Below are positions 12,635-24,584 of a DNA stretch of 64,000 nt, piece by piece. The notes under the pieces are model-generated. The model saw only the letters and a list, made by a program, of their open reading frames with translations, made no database searches and was not told where the DNA came from. The stretch is from Cycas panzhihuaensis. Lineage: Eukaryota; Cycadophyta. The stretch spans positions 175,529,741 to 175,593,740 of the forward strand of contig CM041465.1 of NCBI GenBank assembly GCA_023213395.1. The letters are read 5' to 3'. A program made the translations under genes and the position numbers. The stretch's first letter is position 1, and every line of letters begins with the position of its first letter.

Positions 12635-13108
12635 CGATAGAAGAGTAATGTTTATTTTATTAATCCATTGATCTTTAATCCATTAATATAAATGATGTAA
12701 ATATTTGTTATGAGGGCTTTATTACATGTAAAATGGTTAAGTCATAACGTAATGTTATGAACCTAATAATGTGGGTATAGTTTTGTCTTTATATGGAGGT
12801 GTTATAGATTATTAAAATAATGCAAGGTATATTTGACACCTTTACATGTCTTTTTGATTCACCTTCCATATTTTGTAATTGCCTTTATTTTATCTTATGT
12901 ATAGGGCATTCTCAATATTAAATGTATTATAATCTTTCACAGATGAATGTAATACATACTTTATAATTTGGAACATTCAAGATCAATTCTTATGCTTTTA
13001 CTTTAATGTTTTATCTTTGCTTTCATTTTTCAGTTGGATACATGTTGATGAGAATGTTATGAGTCTCAAACCTGGGTTCCAAACCAGGCAAACATTCATC
13101 CTCCATCA
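12635..13108 (+). repeat. copia-1 3' LTR (474 bp)
   Basis: It begins CGATAGAAGAGTAATG (TG changed to CG) just after the polypurine tract at 12626-12634 and ends CATCCTCCATCA. It pairs with 5955-6400. The next five bases, ACTAG, match the left flank ATTAG with one change. Confidence 0.92.
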
Positions 13109-13418
13109 ACTAGAAATAATGTTAATTCATTATATTATTATTAATGACATTTATTTTGGACTAAATGTTACATATTATAACTCACAAATCCATTGTAATT
13201 CTCACCTTTTATTGTTATCCTTTGACTTTACTTTCACATGTGTGTAATGCTTGATGGAGTTTCTTATTTGTATTTGTTGCCTCACTTATGCATTAGCGAA
13301 GTTAATTGAATGTGGGTTATAAAATAATGTAAGTTTATGATCTTGTCATTCTTTGGGCTTGTGAGCTTATTTTATTTATTTTATATAGCCCATTTTTTCT
13401 TAATCTCTCATTCTAACA
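13109..13418 (+). repeat. copia-2 5' LTR (about 310 bp, start displaced by copia-1)
   Basis: It aligns with 30818-31137 through shared blocks such as TTGTTATCCTTTGA and CTCATGGAGTTTC-like sequence. It ends ATTCTAACA, immediately before the primer-binding site TGGTATCAGAGC at 13419. The ten bases TAGAAATAAT at 13111 are shared with 30821, which places the LTR start before the TGTTAATTC seen at 13120. Confidence 0.85.
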
Positions 13419-13430
13419 TGGTATCAGAGC

Positions 13431-14452
13431 TAAGGTTTTCTCTATGTCTATGAAATGCTTTTATATTAAAAGTTTTGTTGTTCTTCTTTACATATATATT
13501 ACTACTAACATAGAGATCACTACTTTTAAAGGTTATTTGTGCCATTTTCTTAAGATTAAAGTTAAGAAATTCATGCTTCATGCTTGTTATTATTGAGTAC
13601 TGTTTGGTAGTGTTTTACATTATTATACAACTTTTTTTATAGGTTTTAAGCACACCCACATTGGGATTTCTTAATTTGGGCAAAAATGTTAAACTATTTT
13701 TTGCTTATTTGAGGGCACAAATCATCAAATTAATTGTATCACTAATGTGCTCAGAAGGTTTTAAAACCATTATTTTAAGTTTTATTCATCTAAATTCATT
13801 AAGAATTGAACATAAGTAGAGAACATTCCACTTCTCTTAATGGCAAAATATTTTTCTTGACTTTAGTAGCCTAGATCTCTGTTGTTATGTATTTTTTTTT
13901 TAACTTTATTTTGAGGATCTTTATCTACTAGTTATATAGGTGAGTTTCAAATTTTATGAAATTTGGAGTTAAAATAAACTTTTCACAGTAAATCAAAGTC
14001 AGTTTATCAAGACATTAAATTTTTTTTCTTTTTGGCAACTTCAATTGCTCATATCTCCTCAAATTCTGAGTCTTTTTAAAAAATTCTTTTTCTAATGTCT
14101 TCATATTCTTAAAATGTAACTGGATTTCTAATTTTGTAACATTTAGAGTAGTATTTAATGAGAAATATTAAATCACTCCTTAGACGGGTCATTATTATTG
14201 AAAATAATTTAACTCTATTTTTCATAAATTCTTTGTAATATTCTAAAGTTGTATTAAAATTAGAATATTCCATTTTTAATGTATTGAACTTTATAAAGTG
14301 AAAAATAATTTGTGTTTTTATTATTATTGGGATTTTTAAAAGTTATTTTTCATTAGTGCCATTAAACATTATAGAAGACATTGCAGCCTTAGAGTAAGCT
14401 TATGAAACTTATTTGTAGTCTTATTTCTCAATTTTTTTGCCTTTATTTAAAG
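13431..14452 (+). other. copia-2 untranslated leader
   Basis: This AT-rich stretch lies between primer site and gag, with long T-runs near 13892-13903 and 14018-14032. I see no gene. The segment near 14035-14165 has the CAATTGCTCATATCTCC style of sequence common in plant retroelement leaders. Confidence 0.6.
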
Positions 14453-15300
14453 ATGTCAAGAGTGAATATTTTAGGTTATATATTACCCAATTCACATAAA
14501 TCAAATAGAAAAAAATATATAATTTAGAGATTTAAGATTTTTAATATTTTGGTTGTAAAAAGACTAACGAAGATCATTGAAAGAATTAAACTAAAACCAA
14601 CTGTAATAACTAAGATAGTGACCACTGCTATAGTGATAGATAAAGATGTATTCAATTAGGAGGATCACAACTAAGAGGCTTTAGCCATCATTGGTTTGTT
14701 AGTGGTAGATGACTTCTTCACACATTTATAAGGAAAATGTTTAGCATCTAAAGCATAACAGACTTTAAAAGACACTTTTAAAGCAAAGAACAAGAGTTAA
14801 ATTTTGTGGCTAAGGAGTCTTTTGTATTCCTATAAGATAGCCACTAAAGACTCTATCTCCTCACCTGTGTAAAAATTTAAGAAGATTAGAGATCAACTTA
14901 TCATAGTAGGTGAGACTATAGTAGATAAAGAACTAGTTAGCATCACCTTGAATAGCATGCATGAAGGCTACCATATTTTTGTAACTAGTCTTTACTTGAC
15001 TAAAAGAGCAAAGCTCTTATCATTTAATGAACTTGTTGGGCTCCTTCTATATGAGAAGCAAACGATAGGTAGTTACCTAGGTAGAATTAGTATTATGATA
15101 TTAATAACTCCATAAAAATAGAAGGGATTTAAGAACCCTCCTAAGAAGGTCTTATAGCCTCGTCATAATAAAAATACTAATAAGCTTGAAAAGGACATAT
15201 CTTGTTATTACTACAATAAGAAGGGTCATCTTGAAGATAACTATTAGATGAAGAAAAAAGGATAAGAAGATAACATCCGCATTAGCACTAATATCTATAC
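14453..15300 (+). pseudogene. copia-2 gag remains
   Basis: The frame from ATG 14453 shows a copia gag of the UBN2-like type. It has an FKIFNILVVKRLTKIIE-like N-terminal segment, then EALAIIGL, TLKDTFKAKNKS and a long helix with KFKKIRDQLI, then NSMHEGYHIF. A zinc knuckle near 15205 reads CYYYNKKGHLEDNY, with the second and last Cys replaced by Tyr. At least ten stops interrupt it, all compatible with point changes. Confidence 0.85.
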
Positions 15301-15941
15301 CTATTTTAAGAGTAAATAATAAACCTAATATTTTGGTTTTTCATATATCTGCATCAAATTTTTGGTACTTGAATTCATGAGCATCAAAGTATATCACCCC
15401 TTATAAGGAATGGTTTAGTGAGATAAATGAAGGCTTCTCTTCTTCCATTGTTGTTATTAATAATAGTTATGATAAGGTCTTCGGTCAATGTTCTATAACC
15501 TTTAATCAATTTGATAATGGAGTGTTTAAAGTCTCTAATGTTTACTATGTACCCCTTTGTAAACATAACTTGTTTTTTGTTAATCATATAACTAAATAAT
15601 AATTTAAAGTTATTTTAATATAACTGAGTGTCATATCAAGAAAAAAAATATTATTGTAACTTCAAGTTTAAAAAAGAGTGGACTATAAATTCTCTAAAAC
15701 CATTGAGCATGCTTTGATTACATATGACTCTTTTGACACACTATGGCATAATTGCTATGGTCACTTGAACTACAATAGTCTCTAGTTATTGAGTGAGTTA
15801 CAAATGGTACATAACCTTCCCTTCATTCAAAAGAGTAGCAAAATATATGGTATTTATGCTCTAAGTAACCAACATAGAGATTCGTTTGTCAATTCTATAT
15901 GGTAGGCTAAGGAGAAACTTGAATTAGTTCACCTTGATTTA
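15301..15941 (+). pseudogene. copia-2 protease to integrase start, left of gypsy-A
   Basis: The remains include a post-protease segment (VSNVYYVPLCKHNLF near 15530) and the GAG-pre-integrase motif (LWHNCYGHLN near 15745). The first integrase residues (LVHLD) end at 15941, where gypsy-A begins. The reading resumes at 22671 with the next integrase residues, showing that the break is an insertion, not a deletion. Stops are frequent. Confidence 0.82.
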
Positions 15942-17004
15942 TGATCCAAGAGGATCTACCATATGTTTACAAGATGCAGAAAATGCTAGGCATTGGAATA
16001 ACTGAAAGAGATATGTCCAAATGGTATTAAAATTATATGAAATTTTTTGTAAAGGTAGAAGACACATCCCACTACATGTGTACAAAATTTGGGGTTCATA
16101 AAATATCATTTGACTAGAGTTCAAGCCTTGTTTTGTATAAAATTAATCCCACAGCTAACAGAAAAATATCAAATACATATTATAATTAAATGAATAAAAA
16201 TATAGTCAAATGACATCCAAATGAGCTAAAATTTGGAGGAAGAAGATGAGACATGTGTTCCTATATGTGTACAAAATTTTAGCCAAATTGGAGTCCTTTA
16301 AGGTTAGTTACAAGCTACAACTTTTAAGAATTTCATGAAGGCCACTTGGACAACAGAAAAATAGCAAATACATATTATTATTATTAAATTAATTAAAATG
16401 TAGTAAAATGACATCCAAATGAGCTAAAATTTTGAGAAAGAGGATGGGACATGTGTTCCTATATGTGTACCAAATTTGAGCCAAAGTGGAGTCCGTTAAG
16501 GTCAGTTACAATCTACAATTTTTAAGAATTACATGAAGGCCACTTAGACAACATGCATTCTGGTGGTTAGTGGTTATACTTGCATGATTGCCACTTGTTA
16601 AACATGAAATTTTGGTTTATTTATATAAATTGAGCCCTATTATGTGTTCTAGAGGTAGTTATTGGAGGTGAAAGGCACTTGACTTGGGAAGCATCCTTGG
16701 AGAAGCATTTTGGAGGGTTGGAGTCCCCCTTATGGTATAATGGTATCATTTATTCCTTGTAATTTAACCATTCTTTTGTTAATTGATTTCTCCACCATTA
16801 AATAGAGATTTTCATAGTTTAATAAAAGTACTACTCCTCATACTTTTGGAGTAATGTCAAGAATAAATGATTTGGTGTAGAATTTCCTTTTGTGGGCTCA
16901 TTGTTGTTTTGATGTTATTGAGATTTCTACACTAACTCCTAGGATCTCAAGGAGAAAAGGTTGATAATTGACTTCTTCCCTAATTAAGCTCTATTTTGGG
17001 ATCA
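15942..17004 (+). repeat. gypsy-A 5' LTR (1,063 bp)
   Basis: It starts TGATCCAAGAGGATC and ends TTTTGGGATCA, TG...CA at both ends. It aligns with 21613-22670 throughout. It contains a direct duplication of about 195 bp (16157-16549) that is present in the 3' copy as well, so the duplication predates this insertion. Confidence 0.96.
16157..16549 (+). repeat. About 195-bp tandem repeat inside the gypsy-A LTR
   Basis: Copy 1 (16157-16351) and copy 2 (16352-16549) both run from AACAGAAAAAT through ATGACATCCAAATGAGC and TGTTCCTATATGTGTAC to GAAGGCCACTT. The next bases, AACATGC, look like the start of a truncated third unit. The same two copies occur in the 3' LTR from about 21828 to 22220. Confidence 0.88.
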
Positions 17005-17047
17005 TATTTTGGTATCAGAGCATGTGATATTTGCTGTAGGGACTTGA

Positions 17048-20000
17048 ATGGTACAAACAAGGAAAGGATACAAAGAGAAAGGTGAAGCTTTTCTTGTGTT
17101 GCAATCACCAAGAAGACAAAGAAAGAATCCAAGCACCATGGCTGAAAAAGAAGATGGAGAAATTAGATTTGAAAAGTTTGAGAAGAATGTAGAAGTCTTG
17201 ATGCAAATGATGACCCAACTTCTACCTCTAGTCAAGGGAAAAGGCAAAGAGAATGAAGTTGAAGGAGGATCCACATATGACCACAATCATGAAGAGGAAG
17301 AGGAGGAGACCTTAAAGCACCCAGTTGAAGAAAGCAAGGGTACTTTATCTCATCAACCCTTCAAGGTGGAGGTAAAGTTGGATATTCTAACTTATGATGG
17401 AGATGTAAATGCTGAAAAGTTAGACCATTGGTTGGATCAACTTAAAACCTACTTCACAATTTATGCTTATAGTAATGCTCAAAATCTTTCATTTGCTAGG
17501 GTCATGTTGTGTAAACATGCATTGACATGGTGGAATGCATATTTGAAGACTCATGATGTATCTTCTTTTTCATGGATGGATTTTAAGAAAATAATAAAGA
17601 AGCAATACTACCCCATAGGTCATGAGGAAGACTAATAGGTCACTTGGCAATATTTACGCCAAGGGAGAGGTGTATGTGTCCAAGACTATACTTCTTTATT
17701 TTTTAGGCATGGCATGCTACTTGGTATTAATATGGATGAACATATCACTCTTATGAAATTCATTGGAGGATTACATGAATATATAAGGAAGGAACTAAGG
17801 TTTTTTAAGGTTCAATCCATTGGAGAAGTAAGTAGAATGGCTATGGAAATAGAAAGTAAAAGTAAGAAATCTACATTCATGTCTAAAGATTCTACTTTTA
17901 CTTCTAATAAGTATGAAAAGAATCCTAAATTGCACTCATCTAAAAGGCAAGAAGGAAAGAAGAAAAGAACTAATTTTATTAAAAGTTCTAACTATTGTGA
18001 GCATTGTGATATTAGTGGTCATATTATAGCAAAGTATTGGAAGTTGCATCCAGAGCTAAAGCCAAAGCATATCAAAGATATGGAATTAAGAAAGAAAGAA
18101 AAAGGGAAAGCACTACTTTCTGAGGTGGAGATTCAAAGTGAAGGAGAAGAAGAGAAGGTTACTCTACTTACAAATTATGGAGATGATGCTACAAGGGAGG
18201 AACTATTTCACTTAAAGCTTCAATTAGGAAATAGTATTATTAGTGCCATTATAGATCCGGGGAGCCAAAAGAATTTGATCTCAGAAAGTTTGGTAAAGAG
18301 CATTGGGTTGGTAACTACTCCTCACCCTCACCCATATCCCCTTGGTTGGATCCATAAAGATGTGGAAATACAAATATCAAAGCAATGTACACTTAAATTT
18401 TCCATTACTAATGATTTTGTTGATGAAGTAATATGTGATGTGGTGCCATTATATGTATGCCATGTTATACTTGGGAGTCCCTACTTGTGGGATCGAAATG
18501 CACTCTTCTATCGAAGGGAGAGAAAGTATCGGTTGATAAAGGATAACAAGGGCTTCATCATAAAAGCCATAAAGGAGCACTTGGATAAGATAGCATTAAT
18601 TTCATCTACTCAAGCAAAAAGGATGATTAATGCATGTGGTAAATTCATCATCTTAATGGTAAAGAGAAAAGAAGAGCTAGGAGATGAAGAATGTCCTTCT
18701 ACTCACACTCTTCTTATATCACCTAAACAAATGCAACAAATTGAGGAGTTAAAGATAAGGTATGATATTGTATTTCAACATGTTGATGGGCTACCACCAA
18801 AGAGAAAGATAGAGCATGGAATCACTCTTGTAGGAGATGTACCATTGCCTAATGTTGCTTTGTATAGGCACTCCATTGTAGAGAATAATGAGATAAAGAG
18901 GCAAGTTGAGGAGTTGCTTGATCAAGGGGTCATAAGACCTTCATGTTTACCTTGTGGGTCACTAATTGTCTTGGTGCCTAAGAAGGATGGAGGATGGAGA
19001 ATGTATATAGATTTTCATGCTTTAAATAAAATTACAATTAAAAATCGCTACCCTTTGCCTCGCATAGATGATTTGCTTGATCAAATTTAGCATGCTTGTT
19101 ATTTTACTAAGTTGGATTTGAAAAGCGGTTATCACCAAGTTAGGGTCAAGGAGGAGGATACATGGAAGACGGACTTCAAAACAAAGCAAGGACTCTTTGA
19201 ATAGATGGTTATGCCTTTTAGATTGTGTAATGCTCCTACAACATTCATGAGGCTAATGAATGAAATGTTAAGGCCTTACTTGGATAATTTTATTGTTGTC
19301 TATCTTGATGACATTTTGATTTTCAGCAACACATGGGAGGAACATTTGTAGCATATAGAAGAAGTTTTAAAGACTATGGCTAAGCATCATTTGAAGCTTA
19401 ATGTGAAGAAGTATGAATTTGGCAAGGAGAACTTGATCTTCTTAGGCTTTGTGGTTGGAGGAGGAAAGTTGAGCATCGATCCACTCAAGACTCAAGCCAT
19501 CCTCAAATGGCCTAGGCCAACAAACATCACAGAGGTGAGAAATTTTTTGGGAGCTTATCAATACTTGAGAAAGTTTATTCTTCATTTCTCATAGGTTGCA
19601 GCACCTCTACATGGATTGATAATGCTAAATTTGTAAAGGCACCTTTTAAAGAAGAGAATTTGTGAAGCATCAGTTTTGGCAATACCAAATTTGCAAAGGC
19701 CTTTTGAAGTAGAAGTTGATGCAAGTGGAAATGCGATGGGAGTTGTTCTTATTCAAGATGGGAAGCCTATTGCTTACCATTCAGAAGTCTTCACCTCTCA
19801 AGTGAAAAACTACCCAACATATGATCGAGAAATATTCGCACTTCATCAAGCATGCAAGCATTGGAGGTCCTACTTACTTAGAAAAGAGGTTGTAGTTCAT
19901 ACCAATCATAAGCCTCTTCAATTTTTACAAACCCAAAGTAAATTACAGCAAGCAAGACACATGAAGTGGATGAGTTATTTACAACAATTCAATATTGTAA

Positions 20001-21565
20001 TTAAGTTCAAAAAGGGATCTAATAACAAAATTGCTGATATGTTATCTAGACCACCTTATTCCACTTCTTCTTCTACTTTTGTTTGTAGTTCTCTTATGAG
20101 TTTGCAGGTAGAGCCAATGCATCACGAAGAGTACAAAGACTTGTACCATGAAGATGAAACTTTGAAGGAAGAAGTAGAAAACTTAGTGAAAGGAAGACCT
20201 TCCCAGCTTGCTTGGAAGGATGGTCTACTTTTCAAAGGGGAGCAGCTATATATTCCATCAAAAGAAGACAAGATCAAGTGGCTTAGAGAAGCCCATACTT
20301 CTAAAGTAGCTGGTCACTTTGGTATAGAGAAGACTTTAGCAAACTTGAGAAGATATGTTATATGGCCAAAAATGTAAAATGATGTAAAAAAATATGTAAA
20401 AGGATGTGTAATGTGTAATACTTCTAAGCCTTCTTCTAGAAAATTAGGATTGTATACACCACTTCCTATTCCCACTAGACCTTGGGAAAGTATCTCCATT
20501 GATTTCTTAGGGGGACTTCCTATGACTAGGAAGGGACATGATTATCTCTTTATTGTTGTAGATAGGTTCAAGAAATGATATGTCTAATACCTTGTAAGAA
20601 GACAATCACACAGTCAGGGAAGCGGTGAGTTATTCTTTGAGTATGTATGGAAGAATTTTGGCTTGCCTTCTTCCATCATTTCAGATCGGGACACTCAATT
20701 CCTTTCATCATTTTAGAAGTCACTATGGGAGATGATGGATACTAAATTGAAGAGGAGTACAAGTTTCCATCCTCAAACAGATGGACAAACCGAAGTAGTG
20801 AACAGAACTTTGGTACATTTATTAAAGGGATACAATTCCAAGCATCCAAAGACTTGGGATGAATCATTGGCTTTTCTATAATTTGCATTTAATAGAGCAA
20901 TGCATGCATCACACTCTAAAGCACCTTTTGAAGTTTGTTTGGGATACTTGCCTCAAAGTCCATTTGACTTAGAGTTTTCCATGCAAGCTACGGAAGGATT
21001 CATCAAAGAGAAGGAGGAGCATGACAAGGCTTTAAGATACTTGGAGAAGACCCAAAGAGTCCACAAAGAAGTACATGATCAACTTTTAAGGACTCAATAA
21101 AAGTACAAGGAAAGACATGACAAGCATAGGCAAGAGTGTACTTTTCAAGAAGGAGATTTAGTATGGTTATACTTGAGCAAGGAGAGGTTAAAAGGAGAAG
21201 GCAAGAAACTCAAACCTATAAGGTAAGGACCATTCAAGATTTTGAGAAAAGTAGGTGGCAATGCTTTCCAACTTGATCTTCCACCTTATATGTAAATATA
21301 TTTAGTAGTAAATGTTGAATACTTAAAACTCTTTGAGCCCTCCATGTTAGATGAGGAATAAGACCAATTCACTTTACCTTCAGTTGATGACTTGTATTTG
21401 GAAAGTGAGGAGCCTCTCAAAGAAGATTGTATCTTGGAGAGAAAATCTACCAAAACAAGATATAAGACACATGAATCTTTCAAGATTGGAGTAGCAGGAC
21501 AATTGCCTAGTAAGGCCAAGTGGTTTAGTAGGCAACAAGGAGAGAAACACTTCCCCCATCTCTAA
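17048..21565 (+). pseudogene. gypsy-A gag-pol polyprotein, one frame of 1,505 codons with stops
   Basis: From ATG 17048 to the TAA at 21563 the length is divisible by three, and nearly all recognisable domains share this frame. Gag (to about 17990) is followed by a zinc knuckle near 17995 ([15 protein letters not shown], last Cys changed to Tyr). The protease near 18255 has DPGS instead of D-S/T-G-A/S. Reverse transcriptase (about 18850-19590) has YLDD at about 19303-19314. RNase H (19676-20060) has EVDASGNAMG and ADMLSRPP. The integrase zinc finger and core (20290-20950) keep DFLGGLP, SDRDTQF and HPQTDGQTE. The last 150 residues may hold a worn chromodomain. A short compensated frame change is likely near 20570-20630. 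Stops include 17636, 19088, 19592, 20375 and 21098. Confidence 0.93.
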
Positions 21566-21612
21566 TTCTAAGCCAAATAGGATTTGGCTATTTTCCAAGG
21601 AAGGGGGAGCCA

Positions 21613-22670
21613 TGATCCAGGAGGATCTACCATATGTTTACAGGATGCGGAAAATGCTAGGCATTGGAATAACTGAATGAGATATGGCCAAATGGTATCA
21701 AAATTATATGAAACTTAGTGTAAAGGTAGAATACACATCCCACTACATTTATACAAAAGGTGGGGTTCAGAAAATATCATTTGATTAGAGTTCAAGCCTT
21801 GTTTTTCATAAAATTAATCCCACAGTTAGCAGAAAAATAACAAATACATATTATTATTAAATGAATAAAAGTGTAGTAAAATGACATTCAAATGAGCCAA
21901 AATTTTGAGGAAGAAGAGAAGACATGCGTTCCTATATGTGTACCAAATTTTAGCTGAATTGGAGTCCGTTAAGGTCAGTTACAAGCTACAACTTTTAAAA
22001 ATTGCATGAAGGCCACTTGGACAACAGAAGAATAGCAAATACACATTATCATTAAATGAATAAAAATGCATCAAATGACATCCAAATGATCTAAAATTTT
22101 GAGGAAGAGGAGGGGACATGGTTCCTATACGTGTACCAAATTTGAGTCAAATTAGAGTCGGTTAAGGTTAGTTACAAGCTACAACTTTTAAGAATTACAT
22201 GAAGGCCACTTGGACAACATGCATTTTAGTGGTTAGTGGTTATACTTGTATGATTGCCACTTGTTAAACATGCAATTTTGGTTTATTTCTATAAATTAAG
22301 ACCTATTATGGGTTGGATAGGTAGTTCTTGGAGGTGAAAGGCACTTGACTTGGGAAGCATCCTTGGAGAAGCATTTTGGAGGGTTGGAGTCCCCCTTATG
22401 GTATAATTGTATTATTTATTCCTTGTAATTTAACCATTCTTTTGCTAATTAATTTCTTCACCATTAAATAGAGATTTTCATAGTTTAATAAAAGTACTAC
22501 TCCTCATACTTTTGGAGCAATGTCAAGAATAAATGATTTGGTGTAGAATTTCCTTTTGTGGACTCATTATTGTTTTGATGTTATTGAGATTTCTACACTA
22601 ACTCCCAGGATCTCAAGGAGAAAAGGTTGATAATTAACTTCTTCCCCAATTAAGATCTATTTTGGGATCA
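21613..22670 (+). repeat. gypsy-A 3' LTR (1,058 bp)
   Basis: It begins TGATCCAGGAGGATC after a purine-rich tract (AAGGAAGGGGGAGCCA ending at 21612) and ends TTTTGGGATCA at 22670, followed by the ATTTA duplication. It differs from the 5' LTR by scattered, mostly transition changes, roughly 6-8% by eye. Confidence 0.96.
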
Positions 22671-23560
22671 ATTTATGTGGACCCATTTCACTTGAAGGTA
22701 TTACTAGAAGATGTTGGATCTATCTCCTTAAGAATAAACTTGATGCTTTTTACAAGTTTAAAGAACTTAAAGTTGAAGCCGAGACCTTTTTTAAAAAGAA
22801 AATTAAAATTCTGAGGAGTGATAGTAGAGATGAGTACTTATCAAATGACTTCATTAACTTTCACAAAAGCCATGGCATTTAGAATTGACTTCCTATAATA
22901 TATACTCAATAATAAAATGACATATTCAAGAGGAAAATTCACATAATTATAAAAATGATTTGATGTTTACTTAAGGCAAAAGATGTCTGTAAAGGCTTCT
23001 AAGATGAAGTCACTAAAATAATTATTTACTTGTTAAATAAGAGTCCCACTAAAGTAGTGTGGAATGTGACCTTAAGAAATCCAAGAATGATAAAAAACCT
23101 AGGATTTACAATCTCTATAATTTTGGTTGTACTACTTATGTGGACATGCTTGGCATAAAGAGACATAAACTAGATGGCAAAAGTTAGGAATATATTCTTA
23201 TTTGGTACTGTGAGTCATCTAAAGCATAAAGGCTTTGGAATCTTGCACAAATAAAGATTGTAATAAGTAGGAATATATTATTTGATGAGTCTGATAAGAT
23301 CATTATACCTAGTACAAATAATAAAAGCAAAGGAAAATATGAAATAAATATAAAGAGCGAAGAGGATAAGGACAATGTAACCCTTCTACTTCCTCTTCTC
23401 TTCTTACAAGGAAAGTACCTAAATAGTATTGCCAAACCATTAAGGACTCTAAGGTTGATGGAATCAATCGTGATGAAGGTGTTCAAATAAGGAGGAAGAG
23501 AAAAGTTCATTATATATTAACATTTAACATATTAAGCATTAAGGAGCCATAATCATTTAA
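22671..23560 (+). pseudogene. copia-2 integrase, between gypsy-A and gypsy-B
   Basis: The integrase resumes here in the phase left at 15941, with a GPISLEG segment. It shows the core pattern LRSDSRDEYLS (about 22811, family LRSDNGGEY) and the VYLLNKSP-type segment as IYLLNKSPTKVVW near 23025. The C-terminal and spacer parts follow to about 23500 with stops and frame changes. A minus-strand open frame at 23184-23510 is a shadow. Confidence 0.8.
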
Positions 23561-23792
23561 TGATTCTGAAGTTTTGGCTCAATGGTAGTAAACCATGAAG
23601 GATAAGTATAACTCTATCCTTAAGAATGATATATGGGACCTTGTTGAACTTCCTTCAAATAAAAGAGCCATTGGTTGTAAATAGGTACATAAAGTGAAGT
23701 TTAAATTAAATGGCATAATTGAAAAATACAAAACTTGACTTATGGCCAAGGGTTATACACAAAGAGTAGGTGTGGGTTTTGAGGAGACCTTT
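23561..23792 (+). pseudogene. copia-2 reverse transcriptase N-terminus, left of gypsy-B
   Basis: It begins with the ILKNDIWDLVELPSNKRA-type segment near 23610, which opens the copia reverse transcriptase. It then shows KAKG-like LMAKGYTQRVGV and FEETF at 23778-23792, where gypsy-B is inserted. The domain continues at 29551. Confidence 0.85.
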
Positions 23793-24379
23793 TGTGACAT
23801 CCCAAAAATCTAGTCAAAACTATGCCATGTAACCATTTAAACCAAAGGTCTTTGAATGAGGATTCCAAAGGTTCAGATAAAAGTTAATTCTGACATCTCT
23901 ATCAAAAGTTATGACCATTTAAAATTAGCCTACCAGTTTTTTGAGAAGCTCTGGCCTACTTCTATTTGAGCAGTATTAAGGACAATATCACCCAATGCGA
24001 CTGACTTCTAATTGAAGTACTTTGATCGCTATAAATAAGAAGTTTGGGCTGCATCCCAAACTATCTTCATAGGTTCTTTTAGTTGCACATTTTTAGTTCT
24101 AGGGCTACAATTAGCTCACCTATTTAGGGGCTATAGTTTGTAGGGTTCCTTGTCTTAAAGAGGGAAGCTCACTTCTTTAGGAAAGACTGGTATTTTTTTA
24201 TAATTTTTCTTTATTTTTAGTATTATTTGATAATAAAGATTATTATTTACTTTAGTGGATTTTGTAATTCATATTCCTTATTTATTTTCCTATTGAATAA
24301 CATCTAGTTATTATCTATTGTGGATTATTACCTATATTTTTGAGGAAAATTAATATAAAAGTAGAACCAGATTGCTACA
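23793..24379 (+). repeat. gypsy-B 5' LTR (587 bp)
   Basis: It starts TGTGACATCCCAAAAATC and ends GATTGCTACA, with the primer-binding site abutting at 24380. It aligns end to end with 28963-29545. A TATAAATA box is at 24030-24037. Confidence 0.96.
24030..24037 (+). promoter_or_regulatory. TATA box of gypsy-B 5' LTR
   Basis: TATAAATA lies 237 bp into the LTR in the context GATCGCTATAAATAAGAAG. The 3' LTR keeps the same motif at 29198-29205. Conservation in both LTRs and position upstream of a likely R region support a core promoter; no start site can be fixed. Confidence 0.55.
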
Positions 24380-24584
24380 AGTGGTATTAGAGCTTTGTTT
24401 TAAGGGGAAAGGGCAAAGGTAAAAGTATAAAAAGGGTGAAAATTCACCCCCTAGGGAAACTGAAACAGAATTAAGGTTAGGGAAAAACCTCATACCTTGG
24501 AAGATGACATTATAATCCAGAACTTCAAAGAAAAATTTTGAAGGTGTATCAGAATTAAACCAGAGTATAAAGGCCTTAATAATC

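Larger units (their letters stand above)
5955..13108 (+). mobile_element. copia-1: complete degenerate Ty1/copia retrotransposon (7,154 bp)
   Basis: The LTRs are at 5955-6400 and 12635-13108. A primer-binding site TGGTATCAGAGCC is at 6403-6415 and a polypurine tract AAGAGAGGG at 12626-12634. The likely target duplication is ATTAG (5950-5954) and ACTAG (13109-13113), with one change. The internal order is gag, protease, integrase, reverse transcriptase, RNase H, which defines copia. Many in-frame stops mean it cannot act autonomously now. The leader before gag is long (about 1.9 kb) and shares its last 450 bp with copia-3 and copia-4. Confidence 0.92.
15942..22670 (+). mobile_element. gypsy-A: complete Ty3/gypsy retrotransposon nested in copia-2 (6,729 bp)
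   Basis: The LTRs are 15942-17004 and 21613-22670. A perfect ATTTA duplication flanks the element (15937-15941 and 22671-22675). The primer-binding site is TTTGGTATCAGAGC at 17008-17021 and the purine tract lies near 21597-21609. One gag-pol frame runs 17048-21565. The order protease, reverse transcriptase, RNase H, integrase places it in gypsy. It is the best preserved coding region in the window, yet holds about sixteen stops. Confidence 0.96.

Noticed and set aside
17048-21565. Possibility of an integrated pararetrovirus
   Set aside because: LTRs, a target duplication, an initiator-tRNA primer site and an integrase are present, and no movement protein is seen; this is Ty3/gypsy.
21380-21613. 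Minus-strand frames at the 3' end of gypsy-A
   Set aside because: They are shadows of the last 80 codons of gag-pol on the plus strand.
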